Translations under genes and position numbers: made by a program
The notes under the pieces: generated by a model
The model's database searches: none
Told to the model about the DNA's origin: nothing
The model's input: only the letters and a program-made list of their open reading frames with translations
Shown: positions 1 to 11,875 of the stretch, piece by piece
Layout of the letters: each line of letters starts with the position of its first letter
How positions within the stretch are numbered: the first letter of the stretch is position 1
Source: Tetradesmus obliquus
Lineage: Eukaryota; Chlorophyta; Chlorophyceae; Sphaeropleales; Scenedesmaceae
Direction of reading: 5' to 3'
DNA length: 64,000 bases
Assembly: GCA_030272155.1 (NCBI GenBank)
Contig: CP126202.1
Span: 186,001-250,000, forward strand

Positions 1-323
1 GCTTCCAAAACCTGACTGTCTTGTCATTGCTGGCGGTCAGCAGCAAGCTGTCCTCGCCCCACACGGCAGCAGTCACGCGCTTGGAGTGGCCGGTGAGTGC
101 AGGCAGCTGGCGCTGCGCTGCCAGGTCAAACAGCTGCACCGTGGCGTCAGCGCCGCAGCTGGCCAGCAGGTTGGTCTGCGGCGCGGTGGCAGCAGCAGCA
201 ACAGCAGCAGCAGCAGCGGCAGCAGGGTTGTGAAGCAAGAGCAGGCACATTCAGCCACGTCAAACAGCTGCACGGTGGCGTCAGCGCCGCGGCTGGCCAG
301 CAGGTTGGTCGGCGGCGCGGTGG

Positions 324-360
<37 letters not shown>

Positions 361-2984
361 GGCAGCAGCAGGGTTGTGAGGCAAGAGCAGGCACATTGAG
401 CCACGTCAAACAGCTGCACGGTGGCGTCAGCGCCGTAGCTGGCCAGCAGGTTGGTCTGCGGTGAGGTGGCAGCAGCAGCAGCGGCAGCAGGCAGGGTGTG
501 AGGCGAGCGCAGGTGCGGTGAGCAGCAGGCAGGGGGGTGATGGCTTGTGACGCTGTGCCGACGTGCCACGCGCACATACAGCAGCACAACAGCTGCTGCT
601 GCAGAGGGGCACAGAAGGCTTGAAAGGCTGCATTACACTCGACACGTGCCCTTCCTGGTCTGCGACACATGTCAGCTGTACCAACTGACTATCTCCCTCT
701 ACTGCTGCTCTGTGTGCTGGTTACTGTCCTGCTGCCCTCCTTACAATCAGATGGGCAGGTCATAACACTTCAACAACACGGCCAGCCAATGTCACCTGTG
801 TGGGGCACAACGCCAGCGCGGTGATGCCCCTGCTTGTGTGTGACAAACCTGTAACAACACCGAATGTAGCTCTGCTTCTTTCAGGCTGCTCTTCCAGTTG
901 CTGCTGTCCTGCTGCTGTCTTCCTGTTGCTCTTTATAAAACAGATAAGAATGCTCGACGACGCGCAATCGCCAGCCAGCCGCACCTGTGTGGGGTGCAGT
1001 GCCAGCGCCGTGATGCCGGGCTGTGTGGTCTTGTGCAGCGGGAAGGAGCCCGTGAGCGTGTAGGAGCCCAGCTGCTCAACACTGGCGGTGCCCTCCGGCA
1101 CGGCACGCTTGCGGCGGCCAGACGACAGCGCCGCGTTGGTCTGCGCACACAAGGAGAAAAGCGGCAACGCGTGAGCAGGGGAAGGTACAGTAACAATGCA
1201 GTGAAGAACACTGGTGAAAGTTGCATGCTCCAAGGGTAAAGCAGACAGCACTTTGCTGCCCCCGGAGACACGGCCGCTGCAAGCGCGCCGCGTTGGTATA
1301 GACGCAGCAAAAGAGCGGCAGACAGAGAAAGCGGCAAGAGTGTGATGCAGTGCACAAGGCTGGTAGAGGCGCAAACATGTGTGGTACAGCCAATCAGGCA
1401 GCACACTGCCCGCAAGCTGCCTGTCAGATCGGCATGATCTGCTGTGCACAGCTCCTGCCCAAGCCACCAACCTGGGCAAGTAGTGCAATCGCATCATCGC
1501 AGCATCCCCAGCGCCTCCTGCCAGCTGCGCTGCAATATGTCCTACGATTACCGCGTCAACAAAACGACAAGGCAACCACACTTCCCCCCCACCTGGTCCA
1601 GCACTGCACCCATTCCTGGCCCAGCGGCCCCTGCTTACTGCGCTGTGATATGTTGCTAAAACCCAAGCCTCAACCGCCTGAACACACAGCACATGCGCCC
1701 TAATCTTCCCTCACCTGGTCCAGCACCGCAATGACGTCCTGCCCCAGGGCCTCCTGCTTGCTGCGCTTGGCCGGCCCGCCAGCCGCCTCCTCCTCCTCCC
1801 CGGCCCGCTTGCGCGCCTCAGCAGCAGCCTCCATCTCAGCGCGCATGTCCTCGCGCAGCGTCGTGAGAGCGGCACGTGCCTCGTCGCGCTCGCGGATGAG
1901 GCGCGCGATAACGCGGCAGGCAGCATCATGCTGGTACAGCGCGTGGCTCAGCTCCTGGCGCACCTGTGGGTACAGAAAATCGTGCGAAACATAGAGCGTG
2001 AGGTGAGAGCAGCAGGCGGCATCATGCTGGTACAGCGCGTGGCTCAGCTCCTGGCGCACCTGCAGCTCAATGGAAATTTTGAGACGGGGACAGACACACA
2101 AAAAGGATGGTGTGTGAGGGTGCGCGATGACGCGGCACGCGGCGTCGTGCCTGTACAGCGCGTGACTCAGCTCCTGGCGCACCTGCGGGCACAGAAAATC
2201 GTGCGAAACACACAGCGTGAGGTGAGAGCAGCAGGCGGCATCATGCTGGTACAGTGTGTGGCTCAAGCTCCTGGCGCACCTGCGAGTATGAGACGATATG
2301 CATGGGAACACGGACGGAAACGTGGGAACAGGGACAGGAACGTGGGAACAGGGACGGGTGAGGGGCCGTGCGTTAGGTTTTGAGACTGCCACTCAGCAGC
2401 ACCCACATCAGGTCTGCAAGAGCTGTGCTTGCGGCTGCTGCCGTGACGGTTCTGGACAGTGCAGACGGCTCACAGTTGCTGCAACGCCATGCGCAGTGTA
2501 GCCCGCTGACAGACTGCTGCTGCCACCAGGCCAGCCATGAGGCACCCGCTCTTCACTGCTGTTTGTGGACTGCATGACTTGCCACGCCACACAAGCACAT
2601 CCCACGGCCAGCCACAGCAATCCCTGGGCGCGGCTTGCTGCTGCTGCTGCTGCTGCTGCCGCTGGTGCTGCTGCAGAACAGTCAACTCACCGTGTGCAGG
2701 TTTTGGCGCAGCGTGTGGTGCTCCAGCATGAGTGCATCCCACTCATCATGGAACGTGCCCAGCATGCCGGGTATGCTGGTTGCTGCGCTGCTGCGCGGCT
2801 TGATGGTCTTGTTGGTGGCCAGCGGCAGCAGATCATCCTCTGTTAATTCGACTCCAGTGATGGGGCATTTGCCTGTCTCTGAGACGTAATTTGTAATCAG
2901 GCTGCGCTCAAAGACGTGGCCAGACTTCTTGCTAACTGTGGGGTGCTCCGGAACAGTGCCAGAGATGGCACACAGCATTGACAT
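1..2984 (-). CDS. PRP19: PRP19 pre-mRNA-processing factor, U-box E3 ligase (3' end outside window)
   Basis: Core subunit of the PRP19/NineTeen complex, which activates the spliceosome and acts as a nuclear ubiquitin ligase. Exons on the minus strand: 2984-2691, 1963-1715, 1140-985 and 175-1, all phase 0. Exon 1 starts at an ATG giving [15 protein letters not shown] and holds the U-box ([13 protein letters not shown], then [18 protein letters not shown]). Exon 2 is the tetramerising coiled coil, beginning [20 protein letters not shown] and containing a basic stretch (AKRSKQEA). Exon 3 is the linker ending [17 protein letters not shown]. Exon 4 starts the WD40 propeller ([19 protein letters not shown], later [15 protein letters not shown]) and runs off the window. 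The order matches eukaryotic PRP19 domain for domain. All three introns carry partial copies of neighbouring exon edges (listed separately). It is divergent from the CFDP1 gene. The family call is firm; exon borders are hand-predicted. Confidence 0.93.
259..463 (-). repeat. Two 5'-edge echoes of PRP19 exon 4
   Basis: The acceptor and first ~50 coding bases of exon 4 (CCGCAG then ACCAACCTGCTGGCCAGC, CTGACGCCACCGTGCAGCTG) recur at about 259-318 and 405-463, upstream of the true exon (175). CAG runs separate the copies. Both still read [16 protein letters not shown] before a stop. Confidence 0.9.
796..1305 (-). repeat. Echoes of both edges of PRP19 exon 3
   Basis: A copy of the exon start (ACCAACGCGGCGC) lies upstream at about 1262-1302. 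A copy of its end with donor (GGCATCACCGCGCTGGCGTT, CCCCACACAGGTG) lies downstream at about 796-832. The true exon is 1140-985. Confidence 0.75.
1495..2290 (-). repeat. Echoes of both edges of PRP19 exon 2
   Basis: Three copies of the acceptor and exon start (CAG then GTGCGCCAGGAGCTGAG.CA, CGCTGTACCAGCATGATGC) lie upstream of 1963 at about 2010-2064, 2140-2192 and 2235-2285, with intron flanks (GATTTTCTG, CTCACGCTGTG) also repeated. One copy of the exon end and donor (GTGCTGGACCAGGTG) lies downstream at about 1590-1650. Confidence 0.88.
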
Positions 2985-4133
2985 GGCTGCTGGTAGCTGC
3001 CTGCCGTGCTGCTGGGCTGCGGTGTGGCTGTAGCTAAGAGGCCAGTGCTGTGGCCAGTGCTGCTAGTAGTGTGGTGGCTGCTGCTGCTGCTGCTGCACGA
3101 GGCTGGCCCTGGCGCAAGCCACACAGCTGCTGCTGCTGCTGGCTGCAGGGCGTATCTGTGGGCACCTGTGGCGCAAGGCGGGCAGGCATGCAGCAGCAGC
3201 GGCAGCAGTGATAGTGCCTGCCAAGAAGCATGTGACTGCCTGTACGCAGGTGATCCTGGTCTTTTACAAGCTAGAGCTGTAAAGTAGCAATATGCGTGCT
3301 TTGCAGCAGTCGCAGCTAGGCACAAGGACAGCAGACTCACCCTGGTGCCTGCTGCTGCTGGTGGTGCTGCTGCTCCTGGCTCCGGTGCCAGCGACTGACT
3401 AAATCGATCAAGCTTTTCTTATCAGAAAAACACTTATGGAAAACAGCTCAGTAGATCGATCACAGCAGATCGATACAGTTCCCGCACCCGCAGCCTTTCA
3501 GGTCTGTGTTCTCCAAACGCAACTTAAGCAGCTGACAGTGTCAACATCACAAGCACGCAATCAGCGATCAGGAATCCGCCCTGGACCCCTGTGCCGCAAG
3601 ATAACAAGGCACGAACACCGGGCTCCCCGGTGACGGTCTTTGCTGTGCAGCTACAGGTTTACAGGCTACAGGGCTACCTGCCTTTTAATCAATCGACATT
3701 GATAGTCACAGTGACGCCACCCTCGCGCGATCAAGCGGTGGTTCTGAAGGATTTACACGGCAGCAGTAGCTGCTGCAACGACATCACCTGGCTTGTTCCA
3801 CTGTCCCCCACAGCTCAGGACACCAAACAGTTGCAACATACAGGTGTCATATAGAAAAAACAGATGTCAGCGCTGAGGCTCTAACCTGCAAGCAATAGCG
3901 TTTGCAGCACTGACTGCAGTAGCACTGTCTGCAGCAGGCAAGGCCAGCCAGGGTTACTGCAATTGCACACTTAGCCACCACACAGCAGTGCGAGCTTACG
4001 CACCCCCACGCGTTTCCTCTGTGCAGGCTCTGCAACAGTGCATCACACAGCAACTGGCTCCCTGACGACGTTGCGGGCAGCCGCTTAGCTAAACGCCAGC
4101 AGCTGTTCCATAGCGGGAGCAGCAGCAGCAGCC
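2985..4133. promoter_or_regulatory. Divergent intergenic region between PRP19 and CFDP1
   Basis: This stretch of about 1.15 kb separates two head-to-head genes and must hold both promoters and 5' UTRs. No convincing open frame is seen. A cluster of ATCGAT/GATCGATC words lies at about 3400-3480, unusual in otherwise CAG/CTG-rich DNA. No TATA box can be assigned with confidence. Confidence 0.4.
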
Positions 4134-6289
4134 ATGGCCAGCCTGGCCAATGCTAACCTGCCGTCATCTGATGAGGAGGATGACGACTACAACCCAACCC
4201 TGGACCCCACTGGGGAGAAAGAGCCGGGGCAGCAGCAGCAGCAGCAGGGTGGCGCCAACAGGAAGCGGTGCGTCGTGAGAACAAGGCATGCGGTGATTGA
4301 TGCTAGAGATGCAAGAATATAGAAAGTGTGATTGGCTTTTGTCCTGGCACATATCACACAGCACAGCAGCAGCTGCAGGCATGCATGCAGGTGCCTGACG
4401 TGCCACAGTGTGCCTTCAGTCCTAGGAGCGGGAGCAGCAGCAGCAGCAGCAGAGCCATGCCGGCAGTGACCTGTGGACAGATGCAGGCCGGCAGCTTGCA
4501 CAGGGCTTGGCTGAGTTCTGCCAACCGTATGCCCATATGCTTGCACCATGTTGACGATCAGGCATAGGTTTGAACAGCATTAGAGCAGTTTCCCTAACAC
4601 TGTGTGACACTGCGTGTCGTGCCTGCTGCTTGGCTGGATGCTCGCAGGAGGGGCGCATTTGCAGCAGACGAGGGCGATGCTGACAAAGAACACCGCGCAG
4701 CAGCAGCCGCTGCGACGGCAGCAGCAGCAGCAGCAGCGGATGACGGCGTGGTGACGCCTGCGCAGGCCGCAAAGAAGGCCCGCATTGGAGCCATGTGGGA
4801 GCAGCTGCAGGTGAGGCTGCTGTCGCCTGTTTGAGCTGCGTGGTGGGGCTGTGGCTGCTGCTGTGGCTGCTGTGGCTACTTGAGAACTGCGTACTGTAAT
4901 GTTATCAAAGATGGCCGTTGAGGCGGCTCTTGAGCTGGCTCACGAATGCACCCACGTAGCCTCACTGCACTGAGCAGGCGGCACATAGGCTTGATGATGA
5001 GTTCATGTGCCTTGCGGTGGCTCTCGAGTGGCAGCGACATAACACATCTGCGCAGAACAGGCAGCAACACAGCGAACAGAACTCTAAGAAGCTGTTGCGT
5101 CCTTGCTGATGGCAGCCGCTGCACCATGTTGGACTGCAGCTGAGAACGATCCCAGCGGGATGATGGCTGTGCGTGGCGTGCTGATCGTGTGGTGTGGTGT
5201 GCTGCGGTGTGCTGTGCAGGTGGCGGCCACTGGCTCTGAGCGGTGTGCTCAGATCCTAGCAGAAACACCCACGTACTAGTAACGCTGATTTGTGCTGCGG
5301 TGTGCTGTGCAGGTGGCGGCCACCGGCTCCGTGGGCAAGCTCAGCCGCAGCAGCATCAGCCTGGCCAGCCTCTGCAGCAACACAGACCCCAAGAAGAAGC
5401 GCAACACAGACCTGGTGCGTTGCCATGGGGCGACAATCATGGGGTGTGGCGGTGGGGAATAGGCAGCGACTGTGTGCTGTCGAACAGATGCAGGCAGCAA
5501 CACAGGCCCCACAAAGAGGCGCAACACAGACCTGGTGCGGGGCGCGGTGCAGCGGCTGAGATGGCACGCAGGGGGATTCACAAGCATATGATTGGAACGA
5601 CACGCAGGCATTGAGTGTGCTTGGTGCCTTCCTTCACAGACCATCACGTCTGCAGCAGCAGTGAGCAAACGGCACGAACTGGATGTGGTGCATGCTCAGA
5701 GCGTCCTGTACTGAGCAGCAGCAGCAGCAGCAGCAGCACTTTTGCTGGGGCTTGAGCTGGGTTGTAGGAGTGAAGCATATCAAGGCATGGGGTGTATGTG
5801 TTGTCGACAGATGCAGCAGCATATGCATAGCACAGCAGAGCAGGCATAACCCCGCCATCTCGAAGCAACGACGCACTGTGTGCAGTTGTGCCCCGTGCAG
5901 CTGCTGCATCGTAGTCGTGCTGCCGGCGCTGCGTGGTGCTCTTTGTTTCTCTCGCCTTGTTGCACTGCAACATGCTGTGCTGTGTTGTACTGTGTTGTTT
6001 CTTGCTTGCTGTGTGTGTGGCTCTCTGCCCCTCCCTTTGCTACACGCAACGTGCGGTGTATCAGCTTGCACTGTGCTGTGCCGTGCTGTGTGCAGCTGTG
6101 GATGCGCAACCTGGGCATCATGCCAGGCTCCAAGGGCAAGCCCAGCCCAGCAGCAGCAGCAGCAGCAACGCCAGGCAGCGGCAGCAAAGCAGCAGCAGCG
6201 GCACCTGGCGCTACGCCGCCACCGGCAGACGCAGCAGACGGAGCAGCCACCCCAGCAGCAGACGCTGCTGCAGGCACCAGCAGCGCCGC

Positions 6290-6322
<33 letters not shown>

Positions 6323-8835
6323 CGAGCGGTCGTCAGCGCTGCGTGCTGCTGCTGCTGCCGCGCTGGCTGCTGCCAAGGAGGGCGCCCTGGGCGGTGTGGT
6401 GAGCGGCTACAACAAGGTGACGCTCAAGGAGACGCGCCGCTTTGCCGGCAAGGACATCGAGGTGAGCTTGATTCCAAATTTCAAATTATATGAACCCTCT
6501 AGACCCTTTAAACCATAGTCTTTAGACAGTAAGTGACAAGTTACGCTCAAGGAGACGCGCCGCTGTGCTGGCAAGGACATTGAGGTGAGCTTGCTGTGTG
6601 ACACCGGGTGACACTGCTGCCACACACTAAGTGATCAGCGGTTAAACATGTTTATTGACACGTCATGTCATGTCATGTCATCGCATGGCATGTCATGGCA
6701 TGCTTGCCAGCATGGGTTCAGCCCGGTAGGCTGTCATGCTGCGCATGCCTGCACTGTGGCTGTGGCAGCTGCTGCAGGTTGAGCTGCAAGTGGACAAGGA
6801 CACCACACGTGTTGATGTCACTTGGCATGTGCTGCTGCGATGCTTGCAAGCACCCTGTAAACCCTGTTGTACTGGCGGCACCTGCATGTCTGCTGCTGCT
6901 GCTGCTGCAGGTGGAGCTGCAGGTGGACAACCGGCTGCACATGTGTCACAGGCTGTAGTACTACGACATCGTCTAGATTGGGCCTGCTGCTGCTGCTGCT
7001 GCTGCTGCGGCTTCAGGTGGACAGGGACAGCACACGTGTCATTGACTGCTGTCACTGACAATGGCGTGTCCATGTCCTCTGCGGCTGCTGCAGGCAGAGC
7101 TGCAGGCGGACAGGGACAGCGCATGCAATGACATGGCTTGAGTTGTCATACAGTTAAATACATGCAATCCTGCTGGCCGCCGTGCGCATGTGCCTGCTGC
7201 TGCTGCTGCTGCTGCTGCTGCAGGTGGAGCTGCAGGTGGACAGGGACAGCAAGGAGGCGCAGCGTGCGGCAGAGAAGCAGAAGGCGGCTGCAGCAGCAGG
7301 CGGCCTGGACGCGTTCCTGCAGCAGATAGAGTCCAAGAAGAAGGTGCGACGCGGGCTGCTGCTGCCCAAGATATGCAGCAACATTCATAGTCACAGCAGC
7401 GGCAGCAGCAGCAGCAGCAGCAGCAATGCACATGGCGCTGTTGTGGTCCTGGAGATAACTGTGCTTGGGGTTTGTTGATGTCATGACGGTGCATGGTATC
7501 TCACTGCACCACAATGGGCGCTGCGTCTGCTGTACCTGGCTAGCACAGTCGCGTCTGCAGCAAACAGGTGAACGTGGCGCCCCTGTTGCTGCCATGGCGC
7601 TGTGTTCGTACCACGTAGTGAGGTACACAACATCGAGTACTATGTGTTGAGGAACTTGTAACTGTTTCATGTGCCAATGCACCACTTTCTCACTGCTGAA
7701 TGCATGTTGTTGCTGTTGCTGCTGCTGCTGCTGCCGCCAGGTCACGGTGCTGGACAAGACCAAGATGGACTGGCAGGGCGCCAAGGCTGCTGACGCGGGG
7801 CTGCAGGAGGAGCTGGAGGCGCACCGGCGCAGCGACAAGCAGTACCTGGAGCGACAGGTGCGGCGGGCTGGCTGGTGTGCTGCGGCGTGCTGTGGCGTGC
7901 TGTGGTGTGCTGTGGTGTGCTGATGGGTGCTGGGGACGTGTTGCTGGAGCACCGGGTGGGGCGTGCTGGCTGGTGGTGTGCTGCGATTGGGCACCTGCTG
8001 CGGCGCTTGCAACAGCGCGCTGTTGCATGTTGGGGCAAGAAGGTCTGCGGCTTTGCAGCTGCGGTCAGAGCAGCTGCAGGAGGAGCTGGAGGCGCACCGG
8101 CGCAGCGACAAGCAGTACCTGGAGCGCCAGGTGCGGCGGGCTGCTGGTGGTGCACTGTGGCTTGCTGTGGTGTGCTGTTTTGTGCTGGATGATGTGCAGC
8201 ACTGCGCCGGGCGCGCTCATTTGCGGAGTTGCCTCCAACGGTTCATGACCTCTGGGGTGTTTATGCTTGTGCCTGTCTATCATGTTCCTTGCAGTTTAAA
8301 CTTCCTGAAGTGCGCAGAGCTGCGCGCGTTGAAACAGCAGTGATTACTGCTGCAATGTTTTTTGCTGTGCATGTGCCTCACACGCATGGCTCTGTTGCGC
8401 CACGTGTGCCTGTACTCTCCCCTACCCAGTTACGACTTATTCTAGTTTCAGCGCACAGAGACTCCCGAAAACAACAGGCGCGGACGGCTCCAGCAATGTC
8501 TTTCTTGGTTTTTGTGCCTGTGCCTGGGTCCATGCCTGCAGGACTTCCTCAAGCGCGCGGAGTTGCCTGGTCATGGGTGCGATCTTTTTGCAATGGCACC
8601 TTGTGTGCCTGTGCCTGTGCCTGTCTGCCTTGTCACCCTGCAAGACTTCCTCAAGCGCGCGGAGTTGCCTGGTCATGCTTGCCATCGTTTTGCAATGACA
8701 CCTTGTGCGCCTGTGCCTGTGCCTGTCTGCCTTGTCACCCTGCAGGACTTCCTCAAGCGTGCGGAGCTGCGCGAGTACGAGCTGGAGCGCGACAAGCGCC
8801 TCGCATCAGACGTGCGCCTGCGCGGCCGGCTGTGA
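4134..8835 (+). CDS. SWC5: Craniofacial development protein 1 / SWC5 homologue (BCNT-C domain)
   Basis: Predicted subunit of the SWR1/SRCAP complex that exchanges H2A for H2A.Z in chromatin. Exons 4134-4267, 4648-4810, 5313-5414, 6096-6461, 7224-7343, 7741-7857 and 8746-8835 join in frame to 363 residues. The N-terminus is acidic (SSDEEDDDYNPTLDP), as in SWC5. The middle is Ala/Gln-rich low complexity. The last two exons make the BCNT-C domain: VTVLDKTKMDWQGAKAAD, LEAHRRSDKQYLERQ, then DFLKRAELREYELERDKR and stop. The conserved DK(T)K.DW and YLERQ.FL motifs are the diagnostic evidence. Every intron from intron 2 on contains echoes of neighbouring exon edges, and copies of the stop-codon region lie past the gene. 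The family call is strong; the low-complexity exon 4 is the least certain part. Confidence 0.9.
5191..5546 (+). repeat. Splice-junction echoes flanking CFDP1 exon 3
   Basis: A copy of the acceptor and first ~15 coding bases of exon 3 (GTGCTGTGCAG then GTGGCGGCCACTGGCTC) sits at about 5200-5236, upstream of the true exon at 5313-5414. A copy of the 3' part of the exon with its donor (GCGCAACACAGACCTGGTGCG) lies downstream at about 5490-5546. Neither extends the reading frame usefully. Confidence 0.8.
6540..6600 (+). repeat. 3'-edge echo of CFDP1 exon 4
   Basis: The final ~45 bases of exon 4 plus the donor (ACGCTCAAGGAGACGCGCCG ... GAGGTGAGCTTG, original at about 6419-6470) recur here, about 120 bases downstream inside the intron. 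There are a few substitutions (CTTTGCC to CTGTGCT). Confidence 0.85.
6768..7118 (+). repeat. Four 5'-edge echoes of CFDP1 exon 5
   Basis: The real acceptor and exon start (CTGCAG then GTGGAGCTGCAGGTGGACAG at 7224) is preceded by four decayed copies at about 6768-6802, 6890-6931, 6986-7030 and 7084-7118. Each follows a short CTG run and keeps the GAGCTGCA.GTGGACA core. All lie upstream of the exon. Confidence 0.85.
8068..8142 (+). repeat. 3'-edge echo of CFDP1 exon 6
   Basis: A nearly perfect copy of the last ~57 bases of exon 6 plus donor (CTGCAGGAGGAGCTGGAGGC ... GGTGCGGCGGGCTG, original at 7801-7870), placed downstream in the last intron. It still begins with an AG and ends with GT, so it could be recognised as a cryptic exon. 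Confidence 0.85.
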
Positions 8836-9024
8836 GGCACACACCACACAGATGCAGGGGTGGCAGCTGCAGGCCTGGCGGCAGACGTGCGCCTGCGCGG
8901 CAGGCTGTGATCTCGCTGTGGGCTCATAACCTGTAGAAAAGGAACACTTGCCTAGGCTGCTCGAGACAACAGCAGGTCACAAGCGCCTGGCCAGCGACGT
9001 GCGCTTGCTCGGCTGGCTGTGAGG
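8284..9024 (+). repeat. Echoes of both ends of the terminal CFDP1 exon
   Basis: Upstream of exon 7 there are three copies of its acceptor and start (CTGCAGGACTTCCTCAAGCG) at about 8284-8330, 8530-8571 and 8636-8676. Downstream of the stop there are two copies of its coding end including the TGA (GTGCGCCTGCGCGGC.GGCTG then TGA) at about 8876-8910 and 8979-9024. The downstream copies would lie in the 3' UTR or beyond. Confidence 0.85.
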
Positions 9025-10603
9025 CGCACCGTGCGGCATGATGCATGATGCACCGTGCGGCTTGATGCATGTGCATCGTGTGGCATGATGCCAAGCGCCC
9101 AATGCGTGGCTGCATGGGTGCCTAGGCCGGGCTGTGAGGCAGCACCAAGCCTCGCACCGTACTCAGCAAGCGCCTGATGTTGAGCAAGATGGGATGCAGG
9201 CGAATGGTAGCCGCCATCACCTCGGGGGCTGCCTGTTTGCAGAGTCTGCCGTATCATACCGCACCAAGATGTGCGGCACAACGATGTGCAGTGAGCTTTT
9301 GGCGGAGGCAGTGATAGGTCGATGTTGTGAGGCTACCACAGGCGCTGCAGGTACCCCGTGGCAGTGTGGCTGACCACCGTGAATGGCTGTTGGGCAGCTG
9401 TGGGCGGCTGCGGCGTTGGGTGGGATTGTGGTGTGTTTGTGTGGAGTCGAGTTGTGTACACGTACTTGCTGCCTGATGTGCGGTGCAGTAGCATGCACAA
9501 TGTGAACACTGTCGCAAGCCTTGGATTAGTACTCTTATGGTGCGGTTGTTGGTCAACAGCACCGCGTGCTATACCTAGAGCTGGCCAGCTACATGTGGCA
9601 TAGATAGTTGCGCAACCTGCATGCAGGCCACACATTACAAGCACAAGCACCATGCTCAGTTAGTATGTAACAAACGCATTGTGTATGCTTGTGGCGTGCT
9701 GTATCGGATCACACCAGCTACCACAGTGATACCACTGGTGGTGCACGCACTGACTTGTCCGACAAGTGTCAACATATGCCTTGGCGGTTACACACGATCT
9801 TCATCAAAGGGTGCAAGGACCCCACATGCATGTAACCACGTGCACCTATCTATCAAAGCAGACTCGCCCATTTACAACTGTAAGCAGTCAACAGTCAAAA
9901 GCTGAAGTCTGAACATCTGCTCCGCGGATGGCTTCCTTGCACAGCCGGCCACATTTCACAGGAGAGTACTCTGTGTTTGTGAACTTCTGCACAACGTGCC
10001 ATGCGGCATCATACGCGCACGCATCATGGATGCTGATCAGCAGCGCAAATTTGTGGTTCAACAAGTTGTTCCTACGTAAGCAGTACTGTAAATATACGTC
10101 ACACTATCAGCCAACCGGCTTGCCATCAGCATTGCGTTTCAGCAACACCTTCTGTGCAGCTGTCTGCATGCCACCACATTCGACATCTGTTTTGAAGCGT
10201 CTGCGGCTTCTCTCATCAACACCCATCCCTATCACACACGCACACTCCTCCCACCCACACCGTGCGGCATGCTGCCACCATGCAAGATTGTGTTCTCCAG
10301 CACCCGAACATCGAAACCGCTGTGAGATCGCCTAACAGGCAGCCGCAGCAGCTACTCGGTTGCCACCTGTCATACATACCCCATTTAGATACCCTCCTGC
10401 GCCTCAGGGTCATAAGTGACAGCTGATGGTTGGTGGATGCGGTGGTTGCCCAACCAGCCTGTTCCCGCCAAGCAGCACCCAAATGTTCACAGACGCTCCC
10501 CATATTGACCAGCCGCATTTTGGTGGTGAAGGATGGGCATGATGATGAAGGCAAGGAACGTTCCTCCATGGTTGCCATCCCTTCCTCAAAAAGCGATAAT
10601 CCA
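9025..10603. other. Intergenic region between convergent genes
   Basis: This lies between the end of CFDP1 (plus) and the end of the first Kazal gene (minus). Open frames here (for example 9928-10335 plus) show no recognisable domain and no splice-linked continuation. I see nothing assignable apart from 3' flanks. Confidence 0.4.
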
Positions 10604-11832
10604 TCAGCGCGTGCACACGCCGGTTGGCGGCTGCGAGCCCTGGCTGACCACGCTGGTGCAGCGCAGGCCTTCACAGCAGGTTGAGCCCGCAGCATTGGCA
10701 GCGTCAACAAAGCACGCCTCACCCTGCAGGCAGCAGAGAGAAAGGAAGCCATTACAGAATGCATCACACAGAGCGGTAGAGACAGCTGCGGCATCAGCAG
10801 CATTGGCAGCACACGTGTGGCCCGCAGCATTGGCAGCGTCGACAAAGCACGCCTCACCCTGCGGGCAGCAGCAGAAGGATAAGGGTCCAACCAGTGTTTT
10901 GACAGGCAGCCATGCCACAGCAAGCACCTAGTAACAGAGGGGAAGATGCAAGCCGCAGGACGCCACAGAGCGCAGCGGCAGCCGCCACATCAGCTGCCTG
11001 GCAAACATGTTCCGCACTGACGAGTTAATGTACAGTCATGCCCGCGCTGCCAGCGCTTAGTGCAGCGGAGACAGTGCTGAAGTTTGTGCTTTGGCCACCA
11101 CTTTATATACCTATAGAGTATATAGCCACTCACCGGCTCGCCACACATCCTGTCACAGGAGCACTGTTCTCGCACAAGACACACTCATTCCTAGGCTTTA
11201 GCAGCAAAGAAAACACAAAAAATAGACAGCTGCAGCGCTCACCGGCTTGCCGCACATCCTGTCACAGGAGCACTGCTCTCGCACAAGACAGACTCAGCCC
11301 TAGCCTTTAGCACAACACAGAGAACAGACAGCTGCAGTGCTCACCGGCTCGCCGCACATCCTGTCGCAGGAGCTACCCGCACTGATGGCCACGCCAGCAG
11401 CGCGCGCAGCCGCGCTGTTGCGGTACGTGATGTTGTCAACGCCGCACACGGGCGCAAAGCCTGCGTCGCCCTCATAGCAGTAAGGGAAGCCGCCACGCTG
11501 GCCCGGGGCACACGTTCCACACTTGCCGGTTGCGACGATGGCCACTTCTTGGTTACACAGCAGTGCACACCTGCAACGCGGCACGTGAGACAGACAGTGG
11601 TGTAGGGTGTTAGCGATGTGGTGATGCAGGCGCCGCACTTGCCGGTTGCAACTATGACCACCTCCTGGTCGCACAGCAGCGCACACCTGCAGCCAGGGAA
11701 GCGGCACAGATAATGGTGGGTTGTCCATATGGTGTGACGTGTGGTTTGAAAACATACTGCTAATACCTGTTCGCTTCACTGCTGTGACGACGGTCGCCTC
11801 CTGGCGGCACAGCAGCGCCCCCAACAGCCCGT

Positions 11833-11875
<43 letters not shown>

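Noticed and set aside
9928..10335. 135-codon plus-strand open frame between convergent genes
   Set aside because: No domain, biased composition and no splice partner; it is probably chance.
10216..10923. A 235-codon minus-strand open frame
   Set aside because: It overlaps the last Kazal-1 exon in a different frame; the spliced Kazal frame has the Cys pattern, this one has none.
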